Of a stretch of DNA of 64,000 nucleotides, positions 1-9,845 are shown piece after piece. The position numbers and the translations under genes are program-made. The stretch lies in contig NZ_JAKCWP010000002.1 in assembly GCF_028767125.1 (NCBI RefSeq), forward strand, positions 186,001 through 250,000, read 5' to 3'. Every line of letters begins with the position of its first letter. The first letter of the stretch is position 1. The DNA is from Chelativorans sp. YIM 93263. Lineage in GTDB: Bacteria; Pseudomonadota; Alphaproteobacteria; Rhizobiales; Rhizobiaceae. Under the pieces are notes generated by a model. The model worked only from the letters and a program-made list of their open reading frames with translations. It ran no database searches and was not told where the DNA came from.

Positions 1-365
1 AGCGGATTAACGCCCAGAAAATCAGCCCCCCTCCGCGCCGCCATCTCGCCCAGCCGGGCGAGATCCTCGAAATCGCCAATGCCCCAGTTCCTGCCTGAGC
101 GGAGGCCGTAGAGTTGGCAGGTAATGCCCCAGGCCCTACCCCTCCTCAGAAATTCCGGGATGAAGCACGCTGTATTCTTCGGTGCCTTGGGCGTGGGGGG
201 GCATCGTCTGGGTGGCGGGGGCGGGTTACCCTCCCCCTCACCGCCCAGAATTTGCAGAAGCGCCCTGACCGCCTCCTCGGAGGCTTGCGCCGTCGTGCCG
301 TCGAGCGCGCGGTAGGTGCGCACGATGCCATGGGCGGCGGCCAGTCGGTCGAGGCTATCCGTCAT
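1..365 (-). CDS. malQ: 4-alpha-glucanotransferase (amylomaltase), N-terminal part, runs off the window
   Basis: Translating the minus strand from the ATG at 365 gives an open frame to the window edge. About 120 residues are visible. The stretch WGITCQLYGLRSGRNWGIGD (about residues 76-95), followed by DFEDLARLGE and ADFLGVNPL, matches the conserved start of the catalytic region of GH77 amylomaltases. This enzyme moves alpha-1,4-glucan segments between oligosaccharides and releases glucose. The ATG overlaps the treZ stop by 4 bases (ATGA), so malQ is very likely translated as the next cistron of the glgE-to-malQ operon. The part before the motif is proline-rich and not conserved. The catalytic acids and the C-terminus lie outside the window. 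Confidence 0.85.
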   Translation of the reverse strand, partial: MTDSLDRLAAAHGIVRTYRALDGTTAQASEEAVRALLQILGGEGEGNPPPPPRRCPPTPKAPKNTACFIPEFLRRGRAWGITCQLYGLRSGRNWGIGDFEDLARLGEMAARRGADFLGVNP

Positions 366-2179
366 TGCCCGGCTCCCGATGCGAAAATGACGCCGCGCCG
401 TGGAAGCCGCCCTTCCTGAAGCGCGGCAAGAAGACCGTCACGGCTTTCATAGACCAGTTCCAGACCGTCGGTTTGCTCGTCGATTGCGGCTTCATCCGTT
501 CCGAAGTTTGCGACCAGGAGAAGCCGGCGGCGATCGGTCGTCCAGCGCACGAGGAACGCTCCCTGGCTCAGCCGTTGCGCCTGACCTTGCATCGATCGCA
601 TATTCGGCAGAAGCGGCACGACATAGCTCCGGCGCGCCTCGAGGAGTCGGCGGAAGAGCGCCAGCCGCAGTCGGCCCGCCTCGGTCTTGGCGCGGTCCCA
701 ATCGAGAGCGGAGGCCTCGAAGGTGGACAGCGCATTCGGATCGGGAATGCGCTGGGCATTTTCCTCACCGAAGTGGCCGAAGGAGGCGAACTCACGGCGC
801 CTCCCCTCACGCACCGCCTTGGCCAGCTCGCCATGAAAGTCAGTAAAGAAGAGGAACGGGTTCGTCTCGCCGTATTCCTCGCCCATGAAAACCAACGGAA
901 TCTGCGGGTTGAGCAGGAGGACGGCGGTCAGCAGCGCGACGGTTTCCTCGTCCGCCAAGCTGGTAAGCCGTTCGCCGAAGGCGCGGTTGCCGATCTGGTC
1001 GTGGTTTTGCAGGAAATCGACAAAAGCGACGGGCGGCTGACCTGTACTGGGCTCGCCGCGCGGCTGGCCTTCACGGGGCGCGTAGGGCTCGCCCTGATAG
1101 CAGAAGCCCTCTGCCAGGGCGCGCGCCAGATGCCCGACCGCGTCATCGGCAAAGCCCGCATAATAGCCGGCATCCTCGCCCGTCGCGATGCAATGTGCGG
1201 CGTGATGGAAATCGTCGTTCCATTCGGCTGTAAAGAGCTTTGGACGGTTTTCCTCATCATATGGATGAAGACCAACGATATTGCGCTCATCTTCTGTCAT
1301 CAGATGGATTTCGCGATCGCCGAACTGTTCGCGGACCCGCTGCGCCATTTCCTCGAGGATCGGTGTTTCGCTCCGATCCTTGATCTGGTCAACCGCGTCG
1401 AAGCGCAGGCCATCGAAGCGGAATTCCTCGAGCCAGTAGATCGGGTTGTCGAGGAAGAAATCGCGTACCGCGGGCTCCTCGAAGCGGATCGCCGCCCCCC
1501 AGGGCGTCTGGCGTTCGGCGTCGAAGAAGTCGGGCGCATAGGCACCCAGATAATTTCCGTCCGGGCCGAAATGGTTGTAGACCACGTCGAGGATCATCAT
1601 CAGCCCGCGCTCATGGGCGGCGTCGACAAGATATTTCAGCCCTACGACGCCGCCATAGGCGGAATGCGGGCAATAGGGCAAGACGCCGTCATAGCCCCAG
1701 CCCCGCGCCCCGGAGAACTCCGCGACGGGCATTATCTCGATCGCGGTGAAGCCGGTCTCGGCCAGGTGATCGAGCTTGTGGCGAATACCTTCGAAGCCGC
1801 CCAGTGGCGCGAAAGTGCCTGGGTGGAGTTCATAGACTACCGCCTCGTGCCAGGGCCGCCCCTTCCAACCCGGCACCTTCCAGTCATGATCGGAGCCGAC
1901 CAGCAGGCTTGGCCCGTGCACACCGGAAGCCTGCGCACGGGACGCGGGATCCGGCACCGCCATGCCGTCGGGCAGGATGAACTGATACTCCGTTCCCTCG
2001 GCCAGACCATCGGCATGAAGCTCGAACCAGCCATCGGCGCGGCTCTCCATCTGCCGCTCCTCCGATTGCCCGATCTTCAGCCGGAGCTGGTCGAGCGCAG
2101 GTGCCCAGAGGCGGAAGACCGCGGAGCCCTCAGGGCTGAGCTTAGCTCCCCAACGGTATTCGAACTGCTCAAGCGTCAT
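362..2179 (-). CDS. treZ: malto-oligosyltrehalose trehalohydrolase TreZ
   Basis: 605 residues, GH13 family. TreZ cleaves free trehalose from the end of maltooligosyl-trehalose, the second step of the TreY-TreZ route. After an N-terminal beta-sandwich region come the GH13 motifs: DVVYNHFGPDGNYL, GLRFDAVDQI (nucleophile Asp, about residue 260), TEDERN (acid Glu, about 297) and FLQNHDQIGN (about 393). The longest open frame begins 28 codons earlier, but the ATG at 2179 starts the family-typical MTLEQFEYRWG and overlaps the glgX stop as ATGA, so it is preferred. The 3' end overlaps malQ in the same way. The partner synthase treY is not in the window and may lie beyond malQ. Confidence 0.92.
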   Translation of the reverse strand: MTLEQFEYRWGAKLSPEGSAVFRLWAPALDQLRLKIGQSEERQMESRADGWFELHADGLAEGTEYQFILPDGMAVPDPASRAQASGVHGPSLLVGSDHDWKVPGWKGRPWHEAVVYELHPGTFAPLGGFEGIRHKLDHLAETGFTAIEIMPVAEFSGARGWGYDGVLPYCPHSAYGGVVGLKYLVDAAHERGLMMILDVVYNHFGPDGNYLGAYAPDFFDAERQTPWGAAIRFEEPAVRDFFLDNPIYWLEEFRFDGLRFDAVDQIKDRSETPILEEMAQRVREQFGDREIHLMTEDERNIVGLHPYDEENRPKLFTAEWNDDFHHAAHCIATGEDAGYYAGFADDAVGHLARALAEGFCYQGEPYAPREGQPRGEPSTGQPPVAFVDFLQNHDQIGNRAFGERLTSLADEETVALLTAVLLLNPQIPLVFMGEEYGETNPFLFFTDFHGELAKAVREGRRREFASFGHFGEENAQRIPDPNALSTFEASALDWDRAKTEAGRLRLALFRRLLEARRSYVVPLLPNMRSMQGQAQRLSQGAFLVRWTTDRRRLLLVANFGTDEAAIDEQTDGLELVYESRDGLLAALQEGRLPRRGVIFASGAGQ

Positions 2180-4251
2180 CGTCCGCGTCCTTCCAGAATG
2201 ACCATGGAACGATCGGCCAGTTGAATGCTGCCCGGCGTGCGAATGGCATCCCATACCGGCCACTGGCCGGTTTCAGTGCGCATGATCACCTGCCATCCCG
2301 GCACTCCCAGTTCGCGCGGAAGCTGGAATTCCATCGGCTCGGGAGAGCTGTTCAAAAGGATGAGCAGGCATGACCGGCGCTCGTCGCAATGCATCAGGCC
2401 GAGGCTCTTCAGCCCTGGATCCTGCCAGTCCTCGTCACTCATCTGTTCGCCGGACGCTTTCAGCCACGTCACGTCGAGAAATCCGCCATCGACCGGCCGA
2501 CCGTGCAGAAAATGTTTCCGGCGCAGATGCGGGCTCGACCGGCGGTATGCGATCATTCGCCGGACGAATTGAAAGAACGCCTCGTCCTCCGGGTCATGGT
2601 CTGCCCAGGGCAGCCAGTTCATTTCATTATCCTGACAATAGGCGTTGTTGTTGCCATACTGCGTGCGACCCACCTCGTCACCCATTAGAAGCATCGGTGT
2701 TCCCTGGGAGAGGAGAAGCGTCGCGATGGCATTGCGGCGCATCTTTGCCCTGAGGGCCAGAATGTCCCGATTGTCGGTGGGACCCTCTTCGCCGCAGTTC
2801 CAGCTCCTGTTGTCGCCATGGCCGTCGCGGTTTTCTTCCTGGTTGGCCTCGTTGTGGCGTTCGTTGTAGGCGTAGAGGTCGGCGAGCGTGAAGCCGTCAT
2901 GGGCGGTCACGAAATTGACGCTCGCCCATGGCTTGCGCCCGCGCCGGTCGAACATGGCCGCCGATCCGAGCAGCCCGCTCGACAGGTCAGGCGCGATATG
3001 ATCATCGCCGCGCCAGAAGGAGCGGATCCAGTCACGGTAAGCTCCATTCCACTCCGCCCAACCGGGAGGAAAATTCCCTAGCTGGTACCCGTCGGGCCCG
3101 AGGTCCCAAGGTTCCGCAATCAGCTTTACCCGCGAGAGCACCGGATCCTGGCGCACCGTGTCGAAAAAGACCGAGGTCGGTTCGAAGTTGTCCCGTTCCC
3201 GGCCGAGCGCGGTCGCCAGATCGAAACGGAAGCCGTCGACATGGCACTCCTCCACCCAGTAACGCAGTGAATCCATGACCATCTGCAGCACACGAGGATG
3301 CTTCAGGTTCAATGTATTGCCGCAGCCGGTCGTATCGTAATAGTAGCGGGGAGCGTCTCCCAGGATGTAGTAGCTTGCGTTGTCGAGACCGCGGAAGGAA
3401 AGGGTCGGCCCCATCTGATTGCCTTCCGCGGTATGGTTATAGACCACGTCGAGGATCACCTCGATCCCGGCTTCGTGCAGCTTACGCACCATGCGCTTGA
3501 ACTCGTGCACGCCGCCACCCGGTGAGGTGTAGCGGGGCGCGGTGGCAAAAAAGCCGATCGTGTTGTAACCCCAGTAGTTTGAGAGGCGTTTTTCGACGAG
3601 ATAACGATCGTCGAAAAAGGCCTGGACCGGCATGAGCTCCACGGCGGTGACGCCGAGCTTGACCAAGTGATCGATGACGCGCGAGTCTGCCAGCCCCCCG
3701 AACGTGCCGCGAAGCTGCTCCGGCACTTTCGGATAAAGGGCGGTCATGCCCTTTACATGGGCCTCGTAGATCACCGAATCGCCCCAGGACGTCTGCGGGC
3801 GCACATCGTCCCCCCAGGTGGTGGCGGTGTCGGTGACGACGCACTTCGGCATGACAAAGGCGGAGTCGCGCCGGTCCATCGACAAGTCCTGGCGCGTTGA
3901 CCCGACGCGATAACCAAAGCAGGCGTCGTGCCACCGCAACTCCCCGGAAAGCAGCTTCGCATAGGGATCGATTAACAGCTTGTTCGGATTAAAGCGGTGC
4001 CCCCTGCCCGGGTCATAGGGTCCGTGGGCGCGCAGGCCATAAACCTGGCCTGGCCGCAAATCGGGGAAATAGCCGTGCCAGACCTCATGCGTATATTCCG
4101 GCAGGGCGACGCGCTGGAGCTCACGCTTCCCCTTGGTATCGAAAAGGCAAAGCTCGATCTTCTCCGCATTGGCCGAGAAGACGGCGACGTTCACCCCCGA
4201 GCCGTCCCAGGTGGCGCCGAGGGGATATGGAAGGCCATTGCGGACACGCAC
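2176..4251 (-). CDS. glgX: glycogen debranching enzyme GlgX
   Basis: 691 residues, the usual length for GlgX. It hydrolyses alpha-1,6 branch points of glycogen-like glucan. The N-terminal CBM48 region begins NGLPYPLGATWDGSGVNVAV. GH13 motifs are ILDVVYNHTAEG, GFRFDLATALGRE (Asp about residue 345), LIAEPWDLGPDGYQ (Glu about 380) and FVTAHDGFTLADL (about 449). The start is a GTG at 4251, with a GGAAG ribosome-binding sequence just upstream, inside the 15-base gap after glgB. It is the third-from-last cistron visible in the operon. Its product, linear maltodextrin, is the substrate for MalQ and for the TreY-TreZ route encoded immediately after it. Confidence 0.93.
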   Translation of the reverse strand: MRVRNGLPYPLGATWDGSGVNVAVFSANAEKIELCLFDTKGKRELQRVALPEYTHEVWHGYFPDLRPGQVYGLRAHGPYDPGRGHRFNPNKLLIDPYAKLLSGELRWHDACFGYRVGSTRQDLSMDRRDSAFVMPKCVVTDTATTWGDDVRPQTSWGDSVIYEAHVKGMTALYPKVPEQLRGTFGGLADSRVIDHLVKLGVTAVELMPVQAFFDDRYLVEKRLSNYWGYNTIGFFATAPRYTSPGGGVHEFKRMVRKLHEAGIEVILDVVYNHTAEGNQMGPTLSFRGLDNASYYILGDAPRYYYDTTGCGNTLNLKHPRVLQMVMDSLRYWVEECHVDGFRFDLATALGRERDNFEPTSVFFDTVRQDPVLSRVKLIAEPWDLGPDGYQLGNFPPGWAEWNGAYRDWIRSFWRGDDHIAPDLSSGLLGSAAMFDRRGRKPWASVNFVTAHDGFTLADLYAYNERHNEANQEENRDGHGDNRSWNCGEEGPTDNRDILALRAKMRRNAIATLLLSQGTPMLLMGDEVGRTQYGNNNAYCQDNEMNWLPWADHDPEDEAFFQFVRRMIAYRRSSPHLRRKHFLHGRPVDGGFLDVTWLKASGEQMSDEDWQDPGLKSLGLMHCDERRSCLLILLNSSPEPMEFQLPRELGVPGWQVIMRTETGQWPVWDAIRTPGSIQLADRSMVILEGRGR

Positions 4252-4266
4252 ACCGTCTTCCTTTTC

Positions 4267-6483
4267 TTATTGCTCCCAGCCCAGCACCACGACCCCAAGC
4301 GGCGGCAGCCGGAGAGATGCCGAAGCGGGGCGGCCGTGCCACGGCTCTTCCACGGCATCCACCGCGCCGTTCAGGACGCCTGAGCCGCCGTAACGGGCGT
4401 CGTCGCTGTTGAGGAGTTCGCACCAGCGGCCGGCGTGCGGCAGGCCGATCCGGTAATCCTCCCGCACGAGAGGGGTGAAATTGCAGGCGACGAGAATGGG
4501 CGCAGAATTGCCGGACCCTTTACGTAAATAAACGAACACGCTCAGATCCGGATTGGAGGCATCGATCCATTCGAACCCTTCGGCGTCGCAGTCAAACTCG
4601 TGCAGCGCGCTTTGGTTCCGATAGAGCGCATTGAGGTCGCGCAGCAGGTCGTGCACGCCGCGATGCATGGAATCGTCGAGGTGGTGCCATCCGAGCTGCC
4701 AATCGTGGTCCCACTCGCGCTCCTGCGCAAACTCGCCGCCCATGAACAGGAGCTTCTTGCCCGGATGGGTCCACATGAAGGAAAAATAGGCGCGCAGATT
4801 GGCGAATTTCTGCCACCGGTCGCCCGGCATGCGGCCGATGAGCGAGCCCTTGCCGTAAACCACCTCGTCATGGCTCAAGGGCAGGATGAAGTTCTCCGAG
4901 AAGGCGTAGTGAAGGCCGAAAGTAATCTGGTCGTGATGATGGCGCCGGTGGATCGGATCGAGGCCGATATAGTCCAGCGTGTCGTGCATCCAGCCCATGT
5001 TCCACTTAAAGCCAAAGCCGAGTCCGCCCGCATAGACGGGCCGGGAAACGCCCGGAAAAGCCGTCGATTCCTCCGCGATCGAGGTTGCCCCCGCATAGTC
5101 GGAAAAAAGCGCGACATTCGTCTCGCGCAGGAATGCGATCGCTTCCAGGTTCTCGTTGCCGCCGTGGATGTTGGGCTCCCAATCGCCGGGTTCGCGGCTG
5201 TAATCGAGATAGAGCATGGAGGCGACGGCATCCACCCGCAGTGCGTCGAGGTGATACTGGTCGAGCCAGAAGAGGGCGTTGGCTGTTAGGAAGTTGGCCA
5301 CCTCGCGGCGGCCGAAGTTGTAGATCAGCGTGTTCCAGTCGCGATGAAAGCCCTTGCGCGGATCGGAATGCTCGTAAAGCGCGGTGCCGTCGAAGTTGGC
5401 GAGACCATGGGCGTCGGAGGGGAAGTGCGCCGGCACCCAGTCGATAATCAGGCCCAGCCCTTCCTTATGGCAGCGGTCAACGAAGCGGGTGAAGCCTTCC
5501 GGATCGCCGAAGCGGCTGGTCGGCGCGAAGAGGCCGATCGGCTGGTAGCCCCATGAGCCGGAGAAGGGATGCTCACTCACGGGCATGCATTCGATGTGGG
5601 TGAAGCCGAGATCCTTCACGTAGGGGACGAGTTGATCGGCCAGCTCATCATAGCTGAGATAAGCGCCGTCGTCGTGCCGGCGCCATGATCCGAGGTGGAC
5701 CTCATAGATGGAAATGGGCGCGCTGCGGTCATTGCGCGCCGCGCGCTCCTGCATCCAGTCCGCGTCCTCCCATTCGCGGGCGGGCAGCCCGTGCACCACA
5801 GAGGCGTTCGCCGGCGGCACCTCGCTTCTGAAGCCCACCGGATCAGCCTTTGCGGGAAGAACCTGCCCATGGGCGCCGATGATCTCGTACTTGTATATCT
5901 CGCCGGGTCCGACCTCCGGGATGAAGATCTCCCACACACCGATCCCAAAATGGCGGCGCATGGGATGGCGCCGGCCGTCCCAGAAGTTGAAGTTGCCGAC
6001 GACGCTGACACGGCTGGCATTCGGCGCCCAAACGGCAAAGCGGGTCCCCGCCACGCCGTCGCAGGTCATCGGATGCGCGCCCAGCTTTTCGTAAAGTCGT
6101 ACATGGCGTCCCTCGCCCAGGAGATGACGGTCGAGTTCGCCGAACGTGCTGGGAAAGCGGTAGGCGTCCTCTTCCTCCCAAACGTCGCCATCGCGGGAAT
6201 AGCGCAGCTTGTAGCGCGGCGGGGATTTGGCCTTCGACAGCAGGCCCTCGAAGAAGCCGCGAGCATGGCGTCGCAGCAGTTTGGCGAAGGGCTTCCCACT
6301 TTCGGGATCGAAGGCTTCGGCGGTTTCCGCCTCGGGGCGCAGCACACGCAGAACGGTGCCGGCGGAACTTGCGTGCGGCCCGAGGACGGAGAACGGATCG
6401 CTGTGCCGGCCCGCCACGAGCGCGGCGATCGCATGGGGATCGTCCAGGCGCCAGGATTCCACCACGTGCGCAGGGGATGTCAT
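4267..6483 (-). CDS. glgB: 1,4-alpha-glucan branching enzyme GlgB
   Basis: 738 residues, typical for the long GlgB form with two N-terminal beta-sandwich domains (about 15-220) before the GH13 barrel. It introduces alpha-1,6 branches into the linear glucan made by GlgE. Motifs seen: [33 protein letters not shown] (nucleophile Asp about residue 417), [15 protein letters not shown] (acid Glu about 471) and [15 protein letters not shown] (about 538). The ATG at 6483 overlaps the treS-mak stop as ATGA. GlgB is a standard partner of GlgE; no glycogen synthase gene accompanies it here, which fits the maltose-1-phosphate route rather than the GlgC-GlgA route for this operon. Confidence 0.95.
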   Translation of the reverse strand: MTSPAHVVESWRLDDPHAIAALVAGRHSDPFSVLGPHASSAGTVLRVLRPEAETAEAFDPESGKPFAKLLRRHARGFFEGLLSKAKSPPRYKLRYSRDGDVWEEEDAYRFPSTFGELDRHLLGEGRHVRLYEKLGAHPMTCDGVAGTRFAVWAPNASRVSVVGNFNFWDGRRHPMRRHFGIGVWEIFIPEVGPGEIYKYEIIGAHGQVLPAKADPVGFRSEVPPANASVVHGLPAREWEDADWMQERAARNDRSAPISIYEVHLGSWRRHDDGAYLSYDELADQLVPYVKDLGFTHIECMPVSEHPFSGSWGYQPIGLFAPTSRFGDPEGFTRFVDRCHKEGLGLIIDWVPAHFPSDAHGLANFDGTALYEHSDPRKGFHRDWNTLIYNFGRREVANFLTANALFWLDQYHLDALRVDAVASMLYLDYSREPGDWEPNIHGGNENLEAIAFLRETNVALFSDYAGATSIAEESTAFPGVSRPVYAGGLGFGFKWNMGWMHDTLDYIGLDPIHRRHHHDQITFGLHYAFSENFILPLSHDEVVYGKGSLIGRMPGDRWQKFANLRAYFSFMWTHPGKKLLFMGGEFAQEREWDHDWQLGWHHLDDSMHRGVHDLLRDLNALYRNQSALHEFDCDAEGFEWIDASNPDLSVFVYLRKGSGNSAPILVACNFTPLVREDYRIGLPHAGRWCELLNSDDARYGGSGVLNGAVDAVEEPWHGRPASASLRLPPLGVVVLGWEQ

Positions 6484-9400
6484 GCCGCACCTCCCTCGAT
6501 GAGATCGAGGACGCCCTGTATGGGAATGCCTACCCAGTCCGGGCGGTTGGAAAGCTCATAGTTGATCTCGTAAAATCCCTTCTGCAACAGGAACAATTCG
6601 AGGAGCGCCTGCCGGCTTTCAGTGTCCGTCGGCAGGTTCTGCGCACCTTCGGCCGCCGGGAAGTAGCCTGCCAGGAACTCTTCTGCCATCCGATCGCGCC
6701 AGTGCCGTGCAAGCGAGGCGCTGTCGCGCGCCTGGTCGGGCAGGCGCGAGGCGACCTGCCGGACCGCCGCCCACGCCGCGTAGTCGAAGGAGCGCAGCAT
6801 ACCGGCAACATCGCGCAGGGGCGAGTTCTTCGCCCGGCGCTCGGCCAACGTGCGCCGCGGTTCGCCCTCGAAATCGATAATGAAGAGATCCTGCTCGGAG
6901 ACGAGCACCTGCCCCAAGTGATAGTCCCCATGAATGCGGGACTTCTTGCCGGATGGCGCGATCCTTCCAAGCGCCTCCAGCCGGCGGTCGATCTCGGGTT
7001 CGAGCGCCCGCAGGCGCTCCGCCATCTCTTTGGCGGCAGGCGGAAGGTTCGCCTGTGCACGTTCCAGTCCCCTGCGCGCGGCTGTGACTTGGTCGCGCGC
7101 ATCTTCCAGCCATCCGTCAAGATCAGCGCGGTCAATCGGCTCGCAGCGGAACGCCTCCCGGTCCGTATCGACGGCGAAAGCTGCATGCATTTCGCCTGTG
7201 CGTTCGCCGAGCCGGCGCAAGAGATCGAGTGGATAAATGAGAGCCTCGGCAACCGCTTCCGGCGGGACACCAGGAGCGGCCGACGAGACCGGGGTCGCCG
7301 AGGGCGGCGCAAGGAACTCGTCTTCGATGCGCCGTTCGAGCGCGTGGACGAATACGCTCCAAGCATCCCCCTGGTTCTCGACGAAAGCGGAGACGCTGGC
7401 GAGTACCGTCCGCTCGCCATTCTCCTCCTCGTGGGCCACCATCCCGAGGAAGGCTGGGGTATTTGCGAAGCCTGCCTCCTCCGTCAGGAAGCGCGCCACC
7501 TCGACCTCAGGTTGGTCGCCAGGCCGCAGCCGGCGGAAAATCTTCAAGAGCGCCTGCCGGCCGAACGCGACCGAAACGTTGCTTTGCTCTCCCATCAGCG
7601 TGGCCGGCGGTTCGGTAAAGGTCATGGCCTGCAATCGCTCGTTGCCATAAAAGCGCAAAACGCCGTCGGCGGCCGGATGTTCACGGTTTTCCTGCATGGC
7701 GCGCATGAGCTCGGCCGCGAACCGATCGTCATAGGAGCCGTCGATTAGTGCACCGAGCTGCGCACCCCTGCGCGCGCGGGCGAACGTGACCGAGAGCTTC
7801 GGCGCCCCGAACTGCACGTTCTCCTCACCCCACAAGACCGTCAGCGGCAGGAGATAGCGCTGGCTGCCCTCGGCAAGATCGACGTCAACGAGGGCCAGCA
7901 GCCCCGCCTCCTCGCCGAGCCTTGCTAGCTCCCGCGCCTCCACGGAGCGTATCTCTTCACCCTTGGCCCCGAACCAGCGCTGGCGCTGCAGGAACTGCGG
8001 AAGCACATCCTGCTGGAGCTGGCGTCCCTCCCGGCCCGCAAGAGCGCGCTCCAGCCGACCGCCAACCAGCGTGAGCGTGATGAATTCGGGAAGCGGCTCG
8101 GGGATGTTGCTGTGCCATTCGGGCGCCTCCGCTTCATCCGCCAGGAGGAACCAGAAGGCGCCGTAGCTTGACAGCGTCAGCATATAGGGGAGATCACCGA
8201 TCGGAGGGAACGGCGATTGGCTGATTAGCTCGACCGGCACGCAACCGCGATGTTTGGAAAGATCGAGCTCGACCGCCTGGGCGGAGCGGGACAGGTTCAC
8301 CACGCACAGGATCGTCGCCTCGCCATCGCTGCGCGTGTAGGCGAGGATGCGCCTGTTACGTGGATAGAGCATGATGAAGTCGCCGCGCCCGAAGGCGCGA
8401 TGCTGCTTACGCACGGCCACCATGCGGCGGATCCAGTTGAGCAGTGAGGACGGATCCGCCTCCTGGGCCTCCACATTGGTCGTTTGGTAGCCGTAGACCG
8501 GGTCCATGATGGGCGGCAGGTAGAGCGCCTGCGGATTGGCGCGCGAAAACCCGCCATTGCGGTCCATCGACCACTGCATGGGCGTGCGCACCCCGTCTCG
8601 GTCGCCAAGATAGATGTTGTCGCCCATGCCGAGTTCGTCGCCGTAATAGACGATCGGCGTGCCGGGCATGGAGAGCAGCAACGCGTTCATTAGTTCCATC
8701 TTGCGCCGATCGTTCTGCATGAGTGGCGCGAGCCGACGGCGGATGCCGAGATTGATGCGCGCGCGCGTATCCTCCGCGTATGTGCGCCAGAGATAGTCGC
8801 GCTCGCGATCGGTCACCATCTCAAGGGTCAATTCGTCGTGGTTGCGCAGGAAAATGGCCCACTGGCAGGGCTCCGGGATTTCCGGCGTCTGCCGCATGAT
8901 ATCGGAGATCGGATGCCGGTCTTCCTGGGCCAGCGCCATGTAAATGCGCGGCATCAGGGGGAAGTGGAAGGCCATGTGGCATTCGTCGCCGTCGCCAAAA
9001 TATGGTCGGGTGTCCTCCGGCCACTGGTTGGCCTCGGCGAGCAGCATCCGATCGGGATAGCGCTCGTCGAGCGCGTGCCGGATCTTCTTCAGAACCTCGT
9101 GGGTCTCCGGCAGGTTTTCATTGTTTGTCCCGTCGCGCTCGACCAGATAGGGAATGGCGTCGAGCCGCAGCCCGTCGACGCCGGTGTCGAGCCAGAAGCG
9201 CATCACCTTGATCACCTCTTCCAGCACCCGCGGATTGTCGAAGTTGAGGTCAGGCTGGTGCGAATAGAAGCGGTGCCAGAAGAACTGGCCGGCCACCGGG
9301 TCCCAGGTCCAGTTCGAGGTCTCGGTATCGAGAAAGATAATGCGCGTTTCGGGATAGCGCTCGTCGTCGTCGTTCCACACATAGAAGTTGCGCGCCGCCG

Positions 9401-9845
9401 AGCCCTTCTTCGCCCGTCGCGCGCGCTGGAACCAGGGATGCTGGTCGGATGTGTGGTTGATGACGAGTTCGGTGATCACGCGGATTCCCCGCCGATGCGC
9501 CGCGTCGACGAAGCGGCGGAAGTCGCGCATTGTGCCGTAGGAAGGATTGATCGACCGGTAATCAGCGATGTCGTAGCCGTCGTCCCTCAGCGGCGAAGGA
9601 TAGAACGGCAGGAGCCAGATGGTGTTCACGCCGAGTCGCTCGATATAGTCGAGCCGCTGCAGGAGACCGTTGAAGTCGCCGATCCCGTCACCGTTGGAAT
9701 CCTGGAAGGCCTTGATGTGGAGCTGGTAGATGATGGCGTCCTTGTACCAGTCCGGTGCCTGTCGCTCCCCTGTCGGAGCCTTGGAGACGGTATCGGCGCC
9801 CGAAGGCGTGGCGCCGCTGGGGCCAAGCTTTTCCATTGTGTTCAT
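6480..9845 (-). CDS. treS: trehalose synthase / maltokinase fusion (TreS-Mak)
   Basis: 1121 residues, two enzymes in one chain. The N-terminal half (about 30-560) is a GH13 trehalose synthase that interconverts trehalose and maltose: [15 protein letters not shown] at the start, [15 protein letters not shown] (Asp about residue 226), [11 protein letters not shown] (about 268) and [12 protein letters not shown] (about 335). The C-terminal half (about 610-1115) resembles maltokinase, which phosphorylates maltose with ATP to maltose-1-phosphate; [12 protein letters not shown] and [10 protein letters not shown] are its kinase-like catalytic and metal-binding motifs. The fusion passes trehalose-derived maltose directly to the kinase, giving the substrate of GlgE. 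Both ends overlap neighbours by ATGA. The fused form is known in several bacterial groups. Confidence 0.94.
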   Translation of the reverse strand: MNTMEKLGPSGATPSGADTVSKAPTGERQAPDWYKDAIIYQLHIKAFQDSNGDGIGDFNGLLQRLDYIERLGVNTIWLLPFYPSPLRDDGYDIADYRSINPSYGTMRDFRRFVDAAHRRGIRVITELVINHTSDQHPWFQRARRAKKGSAARNFYVWNDDDERYPETRIIFLDTETSNWTWDPVAGQFFWHRFYSHQPDLNFDNPRVLEEVIKVMRFWLDTGVDGLRLDAIPYLVERDGTNNENLPETHEVLKKIRHALDERYPDRMLLAEANQWPEDTRPYFGDGDECHMAFHFPLMPRIYMALAQEDRHPISDIMRQTPEIPEPCQWAIFLRNHDELTLEMVTDRERDYLWRTYAEDTRARINLGIRRRLAPLMQNDRRKMELMNALLLSMPGTPIVYYGDELGMGDNIYLGDRDGVRTPMQWSMDRNGGFSRANPQALYLPPIMDPVYGYQTTNVEAQEADPSSLLNWIRRMVAVRKQHRAFGRGDFIMLYPRNRRILAYTRSDGEATILCVVNLSRSAQAVELDLSKHRGCVPVELISQSPFPPIGDLPYMLTLSSYGAFWFLLADEAEAPEWHSNIPEPLPEFITLTLVGGRLERALAGREGRQLQQDVLPQFLQRQRWFGAKGEEIRSVEARELARLGEEAGLLALVDVDLAEGSQRYLLPLTVLWGEENVQFGAPKLSVTFARARRGAQLGALIDGSYDDRFAAELMRAMQENREHPAADGVLRFYGNERLQAMTFTEPPATLMGEQSNVSVAFGRQALLKIFRRLRPGDQPEVEVARFLTEEAGFANTPAFLGMVAHEEENGERTVLASVSAFVENQGDAWSVFVHALERRIEDEFLAPPSATPVSSAAPGVPPEAVAEALIYPLDLLRRLGERTGEMHAAFAVDTDREAFRCEPIDRADLDGWLEDARDQVTAARRGLERAQANLPPAAKEMAERLRALEPEIDRRLEALGRIAPSGKKSRIHGDYHLGQVLVSEQDLFIIDFEGEPRRTLAERRAKNSPLRDVAGMLRSFDYAAWAAVRQVASRLPDQARDSASLARHWRDRMAEEFLAGYFPAAEGAQNLPTDTESRQALLELFLLQKGFYEINYELSNRPDWVGIPIQGVLDLIEGGAA

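Noticed and set aside
365-2224. Long open frame (about 619 codons) on the plus strand opposite treZ
   Set aside because: It mirrors the codon structure of treZ on the other strand in GC-rich DNA, and its translation has no recognisable domain. Similar long shadows oppose treS-mak and glgB.
7236-7420. Possible break between the TreS and Mak halves
   Set aside because: The reading frame is continuous from 9845 to 6480 and both halves keep their motifs, so it is a true fusion and not two genes.
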